DNA of 10,315 bases from the NCBI GenBank assembly GCA_016190465.1, contig JACPQP010000500.1:1-10315 (forward strand), written 5' to 3'. A model generated the notes under the pieces. The model searched no databases. It was given only the letters and a program-made list of their open reading frames with translations, and was not told the DNA's origin. The position numbers and the translations under genes are program-made. Below are positions 6,141-10,315 of this stretch, in pieces; the first letter of the stretch is position 1, and each line of letters opens with the position of its first letter. The stretch comes from Chloroflexota bacterium (GTDB taxonomy: Bacteria > Chloroflexota > UBA6077 > FW602-bin22 > JACPQP01).

Positions 6141-8459
6141 TCATGCCCCGGCCGCCGTTCCTGAGCCGGGCCCCCAATACTGGGGGAAAATGGTGTTTAA
6201 CTCGATCACGAGCGGGCTAAGTGGCGGTAGCTCGACGGCAAACGCCAGGCGTTCACCCACCAGCCGCACCTCGGCGTGGTGCGCGGACCGGAGCGTCGTC
6301 AGCCCCAGGTCGGCCAGGGGGACGTCGACCTCCCGAACGACCGGCTCGGCGCCGAGGTTGAACAGGACGAAGACGGCGGCATTCTCCTCCGGCAGGGCGT
6401 GGCCGTGGACAAGCGGATCGACGCCGACGAACCGTCCCCGCGCGAAGAAGGGCTTGAGCCGCCGGTAGGTGCTCATCGCGCGCTTCAGGGCCCGGTAGAT
6501 CGGACTCGCCGGGTCCTTGACGCCCCCGATCCCGATGTGCCGGCACGTCGAAGCGTACCACCAGAACGCGAGCATCTGCTCGTTGTCGCAGCCGCAGTCG
6601 AAGTGGAGATAGGCCGGAATATCGTAGGCGAGGTTGTACTCGTAGAGCGATAGCGCCCGGCCGGACAGCAGGTCCATGTACGGGTCCCACATGTACTCGA
6701 AGCCCCAGTGGGCGTCGAACGAGTCGCGGGCGGCGTGCTGAAAGTAGAGCGGGTGGAAGTCCATGGTCCCGCCGGTCACGCGGTCCTGGATCTGGAAGAG
6801 GGCGTGGGCGAAGCGCTGCTTCACCACCCGCACGACCGCGAGGATGGCCTCGGCGTGACTCCGCATTGTCAGCGGGGTGCCATGGCCGTGCTCGAGGCTC
6901 ATGCATGGCGAGCCGGGGTCCGAGGTGCTCTTCGCTCCAGCCCACGGCGGCAGGTAGTTGACCGAGGACAGCGTGAAGCCGACGACGCCGGCCTCGAGCA
7001 GTTGCAGCAGACGGTCGGTCTCCTGCTGTTGCCAGGCCGGCGAGGCCGCGCAGACGCGCCCGTGGCGGTAGTCGCGGGGATAAATGTCGACGCTGCCGTC
7101 CGTCCGACGGCGAAAGACCCGGGGGTCCTCGTCGAGCTTCTTGCTGTGGAAGAAGGCATCGAGCGCGAGCTTCAGGCCGTAGCGCTCGCGCAGAATCCGG
7201 ACGAAGTCCTCGATGGGCCCGAACCGGGCCTCGTCCCAGACGCTGCTGCCCTGGTAGGTGTCCCAGCCGGTGTCGTAGTAGAGCGCCTCGGCCCCAACAT
7301 CGCGGGCGATGGCCGCCTCGGCCAGGATCTCGGCGGGCTCCTGGAGGGGCGCGTTATCGCCCACCGGCCACCCGGTGTTGTAGATCTGATTCCAGTAGAC
7401 CGGAGGATCGAAGTCCGCGGGGCAGCCGTGACCCTTCTCCACCAGGAACCGCTTGTAGGTCCGGTAGCCCTCCGGCCAGTCGCCCTCCACCGGATAGATG
7501 CGGGTGATGCCGAACGGGATCGCCGCCGCGGCGCCGATCGCCCGGCTTGCCTCGGGGCAGCCGTGGCGGCGCCCGACCCCGCCGAAGCGGAAGCAGACGC
7601 TGCCTCCGCGCAGCCAGCCGGCGATGGGCGGATTGAACGTCTCGGTCGGGTCGGACCGCTGGCTCGCCGGCCGGACCATCTCGCCCTCGGCGATCGCGAA
7701 CTCGATCTGGTCGGGACTGTACTTCGCGATCAGGTACCCGGTCTGGCCGTCGGTCCAAACCCATGCCTCGGCCCCCCGACCGGGGAGCGGAGTGCCGCCA
7801 GTGAGCCAGGGGGGCTGCGCCGCGCCCTCCCACGGGTCGGCGGCAAAGCGGCCGAAGATCAGGTCGCTCATCGGGTAGGCGCTGGCGATGTGGTCGACGA
7901 GCTGGCCGCAGCGGCGCCGGTGCGGCACCGCGATGATGGAGTGGCGGTCGGATCCGCCGAGCCAGGCCTGGCGGTCGCGGTCGTAGATCATCTTCCGAAA
8001 CCCGAACCGGAGGTGGCGGATCTGGTGCGCGTCCTGCCCGAACCGGTGGACGAGATGGATCTGCTCCTCGATCCAGGGCTCCGCATCCGGCAGGCGGAAG
8101 GTGTGCTCGACCTCGACGTCCGTCGGCCCCCGGCGGGCGAAGTCGAATCGTCCGGTGAACCGCACCTCCTTGCCGCCCTCAGGCAGGTCGGCGGCGGCCC
8201 AGTCGCGGCAGCGAACCCGGTGCGCGCTTGCCTCGGGCGCCGCTCGTCCGGCTGCCCCGACCTCGCCATACCGCAGGTCGTCCAGCGGCGCCAGCCGCAA
8301 CTCGTAGGCGTAGGTGTCGTCGGCGACCGGGACACCGTGCGTTATGTCGAATAGATAGCCCGGGTTGAGCCAGGGCTCCACCCCAACCCGGAGCGCCCAG
8401 AACCCGTTGCGCAGTTCGACGCACCCGTCCTCCGACGTGACTCGAGCCAGTTCAGCCAT
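6141..8459 (-). CDS. Alpha-galactosidase-like (GH36/GH27-type fold) putative glycoside hydrolase
   Basis: From ATG 8459 the protein is 772 residues. GAGGGG at 8472-8467 gives a 7-base spacing; a TTG at 8483 has no such site. I see no signal peptide or membrane segment, so it should be cytoplasmic. Residues about 1-340 look like a beta-sandwich; about 350-670 look like a TIM barrel (ALYYDTGWDTYQGSSVWD at 392-409, LKLALDAFFHSKKLDEDPRVF, DIPAYLHFDCGCDNEQMLAFWWYASTCRHIGIGG); and about 690-750 look like a C-terminal beta domain (AAVFVLFNLG). The layout resembles GH36-type alpha-galactosidases. However, the strand that normally ends in the K-x-D nucleophile reads GVVGFTLSSVNYLP (491-504) with no acidic residue. 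Asp/Glu residues cluster instead in HFDCGCDNEQ (620-629). It could be a divergent hydrolase or a protein with another role. It is the second gene after the dehydratase, 62 bp downstream. Confidence 0.6.
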   Translation of the reverse strand: MAELARVTSEDGCVELRNGFWALRVGVEPWLNPGYLFDITHGVPVADDTYAYELRLAPLDDLRYGEVGAAGRAAPEASAHRVRCRDWAAADLPEGGKEVRFTGRFDFARRGPTDVEVEHTFRLPDAEPWIEEQIHLVHRFGQDAHQIRHLRFGFRKMIYDRDRQAWLGGSDRHSIIAVPHRRRCGQLVDHIASAYPMSDLIFGRFAADPWEGAAQPPWLTGGTPLPGRGAEAWVWTDGQTGYLIAKYSPDQIEFAIAEGEMVRPASQRSDPTETFNPPIAGWLRGGSVCFRFGGVGRRHGCPEASRAIGAAAAIPFGITRIYPVEGDWPEGYRTYKRFLVEKGHGCPADFDPPVYWNQIYNTGWPVGDNAPLQEPAEILAEAAIARDVGAEALYYDTGWDTYQGSSVWDEARFGPIEDFVRILRERYGLKLALDAFFHSKKLDEDPRVFRRRTDGSVDIYPRDYRHGRVCAASPAWQQQETDRLLQLLEAGVVGFTLSSVNYLPPWAGAKSTSDPGSPCMSLEHGHGTPLTMRSHAEAILAVVRVVKQRFAHALFQIQDRVTGGTMDFHPLYFQHAARDSFDAHWGFEYMWDPYMDLLSGRALSLYEYNLAYDIPAYLHFDCGCDNEQMLAFWWYASTCRHIGIGGVKDPASPIYRALKRAMSTYRRLKPFFARGRFVGVDPLVHGHALPEENAAVFVLFNLGAEPVVREVDVPLADLGLTTLRSAHHAEVRLVGERLAFAVELPPLSPLVIELNTIFPQYWGPGSGTAAGA
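6147..6186. terminator. Two adjacent hairpins after the E1 beta stop, possible terminator
   Basis: CCCGGC (6147-6152) pairs with GCCGGG (6165-6170), and CCCCCA (6171-6176) pairs with TGGGGG (6181-6186) over ATAC. They lie 15-54 bp after the E1 beta stop, inside the last codons of the convergent hydrolase gene. No T tract follows on the plus strand, only AAAA, so this is a weak intrinsic-terminator candidate. The gap between the two genes is just 8 bp, leaving no other space. Confidence 0.35.
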
Positions 8460-8521
8460 CGGCGTACCCCTCTTGATCGCCAATCTGTTAGACGTTCAGC
8501 GACACCAGGAAATCACCGAGC

Positions 8522-9679
8522 CTAACCCTCGACCCGGTTCTCCTGAATGTAGTCCCAGACGATCTGGTAGCCCAACCCGGGCGCCTGGGGCACGCGCACG
8601 TAGCCGTCGGCGTCCAGGGGGTCAGCGGGCTCCGCCAGGTAGGGCAGGGGTGCGTCGTAGTTGACGCCGGGAGCGAGCAATCCGCGCTCGTAGTACTCGC
8701 AGGTGTCCTCGCTCGTCGCGCCCAACACCTGGAGGTTGCCCAGCCCGCTCATGTGGATCTCGCACTTGACGCCGTAGGCCTCGCAGACCGCGACGGTCTT
8801 CATCACCGCGGTAATCCCCCCGCGGAGAACGTCGATTCGGCTCATGTCCGAGGCACCGCGCAGGATCCAGTCGGCCCGGGTGAAGACGTTCCCCTCGGTG
8901 ATCTCGGGAGAGCAGATGGGGATGCTCAGCTCCCGGCAGAGCCGGACGTAGGGCTCGACGCGATATTCGGGCATGGGGTGCTCGTAAAAGGAGAAGCTCA
9001 GCTTCTCCAGCTCGCGACCGACGCGGAGGGCCTCTTCGTAGATGTGGTAGGTCCCCCAGGGGTCGTACATCAGCACCATGTCGTCGCCCACGGCGGCGCG
9101 GACCAGCCGGCAGACCTCGATGTCCCACTCGACGTGCGAGGGGCGGCCCGGCACGGGCTTCTGGGTGGCGGGGTTCCAGTAGTAGTACGGGTGGATCTTG
9201 TACGCCTTGTAGCCCTGGCGCTTGCAGGCGAGGGCGTGCTCGGCGTAGTTCTCCGGCATGCCCATGTTGGGGTACGTGCTGGCGTAGGCCTTGACCTTGT
9301 CCCGACAGCCGCCCAGCAGCTTGTGGACCGGCAGGCCTGCGACCCGACCCAGGAGGTCCCAGAGGGCCATGTCGGTCACGCCCACGATGTACTCCGGTGT
9401 CTTGGAGGCCCACATCCACTGCCAGAACTTCTCCCGGTCGAACGGGTCCTCACCGACCAGCATCGACTTGATCCGGTGCTCCATGTAGGCCCGGCCCGGA
9501 GGCTGCAACCCATCCTGGTCGCCGTGACCCTGCCCGCCGAAGTAATAGCCCTCGGCCCCCTCGTCGGTAACGATCCGGGTCAAGGTCTGGATTACCTCGG
9601 TCCGGGGCTGCGGCTCGCCGTTCCGATACCGATCCACGTGCACGCGAAAGGGAATGACCTTTACGTCGACGATCTTCAC
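8522..9679 (-). CDS. Enolase-superfamily (mandelate racemase/muconate lactonizing type) enzyme, probable sugar-acid dehydratase
   Basis: From GTG 9679 the protein is 385 residues, with the start fixed by GGAGGAG (9693-9687) 7 bases upstream. An N-terminal capping domain (about 1-125) precedes a TIM barrel. The second strand carries K161-I-H163. Metal ligands are D206 (MYDPWG), E233 (FYEHPMPE) and E259 (SPEITEG). The His/Asp dyad is D283 (RIDVLRGGIT) and H309 (CEIHMSG). This set fits the mandelate-racemase subgroup, whose members abstract the alpha proton of a carboxylate. Most in catabolic operons dehydrate aldonic or aldaric acids to 2-keto-3-deoxy acids. Exact substrate cannot be assigned. 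The gene is first of a minus-strand pair with the hydrolase-like gene and divergent from the URO-D-family gene. In-frame sequence further upstream (to 9904) lacks family similarity, so the long reading was rejected. Confidence 0.88.
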   Translation of the reverse strand: MKIVDVKVIPFRVHVDRYRNGEPQPRTEVIQTLTRIVTDEGAEGYYFGGQGHGDQDGLQPPGRAYMEHRIKSMLVGEDPFDREKFWQWMWASKTPEYIVGVTDMALWDLLGRVAGLPVHKLLGGCRDKVKAYASTYPNMGMPENYAEHALACKRQGYKAYKIHPYYYWNPATQKPVPGRPSHVEWDIEVCRLVRAAVGDDMVLMYDPWGTYHIYEEALRVGRELEKLSFSFYEHPMPEYRVEPYVRLCRELSIPICSPEITEGNVFTRADWILRGASDMSRIDVLRGGITAVMKTVAVCEAYGVKCEIHMSGLGNLQVLGATSEDTCEYYERGLLAPGVNYDAPLPYLAEPADPLDADGYVRVPQAPGLGYQIVWDYIQENRVEG

Positions 9680-9730
9680 GCTGGTTCTCCTCCGTTCGTG
9701 TCTTGAGCTCCGAGCAAGCATCCGGAGGAT

Positions 9731-9760
9731 ATGGTACACCGGTACCACCGTTGCGCTCAA
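9731..9760 (-). promoter_or_regulatory. Possible promoter of the dehydratase-hydrolase pair
   Basis: On the minus strand TTGAGC (9760-9755) and TACCAT (9736-9731) are separated by 18 bases. Each matches consensus at only four positions, so support is modest. The predicted leader is about 45 bases. It overlaps the palindrome at 9732-9747. Confidence 0.35.
9732..9747. promoter_or_regulatory. Candidate operator TGGTAC-N4-GTACCA
   Basis: TGGTACACCGGTACCA is a 16-bp inverted repeat with perfect 6-bp arms, placed over the putative -10 box of the minus-strand pair. Size and symmetry suit a LacI- or GntR-type dimer. It is not the same sequence as the 3638-3652 palindrome, so a different regulator may be involved. 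Confidence 0.4.
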
Positions 9761-9800
9761 CTGTTGTCCGCTCCCTTGTGGCGTAGTCCTTGTCTGCGTG

Positions 9801-9829
9801 TTGCCACCGCACCACCAGTGTGGTATGGT
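9801..9829 (+). promoter_or_regulatory. Possible promoter of the URO-D-family gene
   Basis: TTGCCA (9801-9806, five of six) is followed by 17 bases and TATGGT (9824-9829, four of six). ACCAC (9811-9815) and GTGGT (9820-9824) form a small inverted repeat in the spacer. The predicted transcript would start near 9836 with a leader of about 100 bases. Confidence 0.4.
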
Positions 9830-9894
9830 CTCCCTGGCGGTCACCAGAGTGCCCCCACCCCTCGCTGCTCGCCAGGCGGGGATAGAGCCGTTTT

Positions 9895-9925
9895 CCACCT
9901 TCACGGTGGCGAAGCATCTGCCACC
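9895..9925 (+). promoter_or_regulatory. Two mutually exclusive leader hairpins just before the URO-D ribosome binding site
   Basis: CCACC (9895-9899) can pair with GGTGG (9905-9909), or GGTGGC (9905-9910) can pair with GCCACC (9920-9925). Both use the same middle segment, and the second hairpin ends immediately before AGGAGG. It could be a small translational switch, or chance in GC-rich DNA. It does not match a riboswitch class I know. Confidence 0.3.
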
Positions 9926-9939
9926 AGGAGGACGCCGTG
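9926..9939 (+). promoter_or_regulatory. Ribosome binding site for the URO-D-family gene
   Basis: AGGAGG (9926-9931) is 5 bases before GTG 9937. This defines a start with a non-ATG codon for the gene that leaves the window. Confidence 0.85.
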
Positions 9940-10315
9940 TCAGAAGTCATCACCATCGGCATCACCAGCGATGAGCTGAGTCGGCGCGCCGAACGGGTGG
10001 CGCGGGCTCGGTCCTTCCAGCCTGTCGATCGCGTCCCGGTCTTGCCGGGGCTTTACGTGCGCTACTGGCTCCCCCGGATCGGGGTCTCGTTCGGCGAGTA
10101 CTTTTCCGATCCGGAGGCGATGCTGCGTGCCCAGATCCACGGGCAGAAGTGGCTGCTGGAGAACGTCGAGTCCGACCTGGTGTTCAACCCGATCGCCCCG
10201 GACTTCCAGAACGTCCGTGAGGCCGGGTCGCTCGGCTGTGAGATCGTGGCCCCGGCCGACGACCTCATCTGGGTCCACGAGGGCTGGGTGCGCACCGAGG
10301 CCGATCTCCGGGAGC
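9937..10315 (+). CDS. Uroporphyrinogen decarboxylase-family protein, 5' part only
   Basis: From GTG 9937 the frame is open for 126 codons to the window edge without a stop, and begins MSEVITIGITSDELSRRAER. Residues about 31-90 carry the family's N-terminal pattern: DRVPVLPG, RYWLPRIGVSFGEYFSDPEAML, then QKWLLENVESDLV. The family includes true uroporphyrinogen decarboxylase (HemE, haem synthesis) and corrinoid-protein methyltransferases of the MtaA/CmuA type. This N terminus resembles the poorly characterised branch often found near carbohydrate genes in environmental bacteria rather than HemE, though that is recollection. The active-site region lies beyond the edge, so function is open. It is divergent from the dehydratase gene over a 257-bp shared regulatory region. 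Confidence 0.75.
   Translation, partial: MSEVITIGITSDELSRRAERVARARSFQPVDRVPVLPGLYVRYWLPRIGVSFGEYFSDPEAMLRAQIHGQKWLLENVESDLVFNPIAPDFQNVREAGSLGCEIVAPADDLIWVHEGWVRTEADLRE

Noticed and set aside
4058..6177. Minus-strand frames of 353 and 351 codons opposite the E1 alpha and beta genes
   Set aside because: Shadow frames produced by GC-rich third positions; the plus strand carries unambiguous E1 motifs.
6708..8354. Plus-strand frame of 548 codons opposite the hydrolase gene
   Set aside because: Very long but composed of Val/Ala/Gly/Arg/Asp-rich antisense translation. The minus strand has structured domains, a ribosome binding site and a natural operon position.
8460..8483. TTG start at 8483 for the hydrolase-like protein
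   Set aside because: No ribosome binding site before it; ATG 8459 has GAGGGG 7 bases upstream.
9680..9904. Upstream extension of the enolase-superfamily enzyme to ATG 9904
   Set aside because: The extra 75 codons lack family similarity and would span the promoter region; GTG 9679 has GGAGGAG at 7 bases and begins the usual KIVDVKVIPF strand.
9731..9979. Small plus-strand frame of 82 codons with GGAGGA before its ATG
   Set aside because: It overlaps the start of the URO-D-family gene in another frame, crosses the divergent promoter region and has Pro/Arg-rich shadow-like composition.
1..10315. CRISPR array, tRNA, rRNA, insertion sequence or defence genes
   Set aside because: I looked for regularly spaced direct repeats, tRNA-like cloverleaf ends, rRNA-like stretches and transposase or nuclease motifs and saw none; the repeats present are short palindromes.

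Overview
The window is high-GC double-stranded bacterial DNA with a cobalamin-type (class II) ribonucleotide reductase, frequent GTG/TTG starts behind strong AGGAGG-type ribosome binding sites, and GC-rich dispersed palindromes between genes. I suspect a Chloroflexota-like (Thermomicrobia/Sphaerobacter-like) or related soil/thermophile lineage. That guess rests on gene style and repeat style only and is of low to moderate confidence.

Layout. Positions 1-246 are a repeat-filled intergenic stretch: three consecutive small hairpins, then two copies of a CCCTC/GGTGAGGGC palindromic family. Positions 247-2037 (+) encode a class II ribonucleotide reductase. Positions 2038-2343 are a second non-coding block with a perfect 26-bp inverted repeat (2121-2175). 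Positions 2344-3513 (-) encode a GntR/LacI chimeric regulator. Its promoter lies back to back with the promoter of the next operon in a 151-bp divergent region. Positions 3665-5155 (+) encode a 2-oxo acid dehydrogenase E1 alpha subunit carrying its own N-terminal lipoyl domain. Positions 5152-6132 (+) encode the matching E1 beta subunit, overlapping by a GTGA junction. Only 8 bp separate this operon from the convergent pair transcribed on the minus strand: an acid-sugar dehydratase-like enolase-superfamily enzyme (9679 down to 8522) followed 62 bp later by an alpha-galactosidase-like glycoside hydrolase (8459 down to 6141). Divergent from that pair, a uroporphyrinogen-decarboxylase-family gene starts at 9937 and runs off the right edge.

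How the genes may work together (inference). The right two thirds reads as a local carbohydrate or acid-sugar catabolic island. The hydrolase-like protein would release a sugar or uronate, the mandelate-racemase-type enzyme would dehydrate a sugar acid to a 2-keto-3-deoxy acid, and the E1 alpha/beta pair would decarboxylate a 2-oxo acid onto lipoamide. The GntR/LacI regulator is placed to control the E1 operon: a perfect GACCTA-N3-TAGGTC palindrome covers the -10 box of a consensus-like promoter. No E2 acyltransferase, E3 or transporter is in the window. The ribonucleotide reductase looks functionally unrelated.

The most unusual points are the lipoyl-E1 alpha fusion with a repeat-like linker, the very short predicted leader of that operon, and a GH36/GH27-like barrel that lacks the usual nucleophile motif. 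Nothing here is clearly a new defence system or mobile element.
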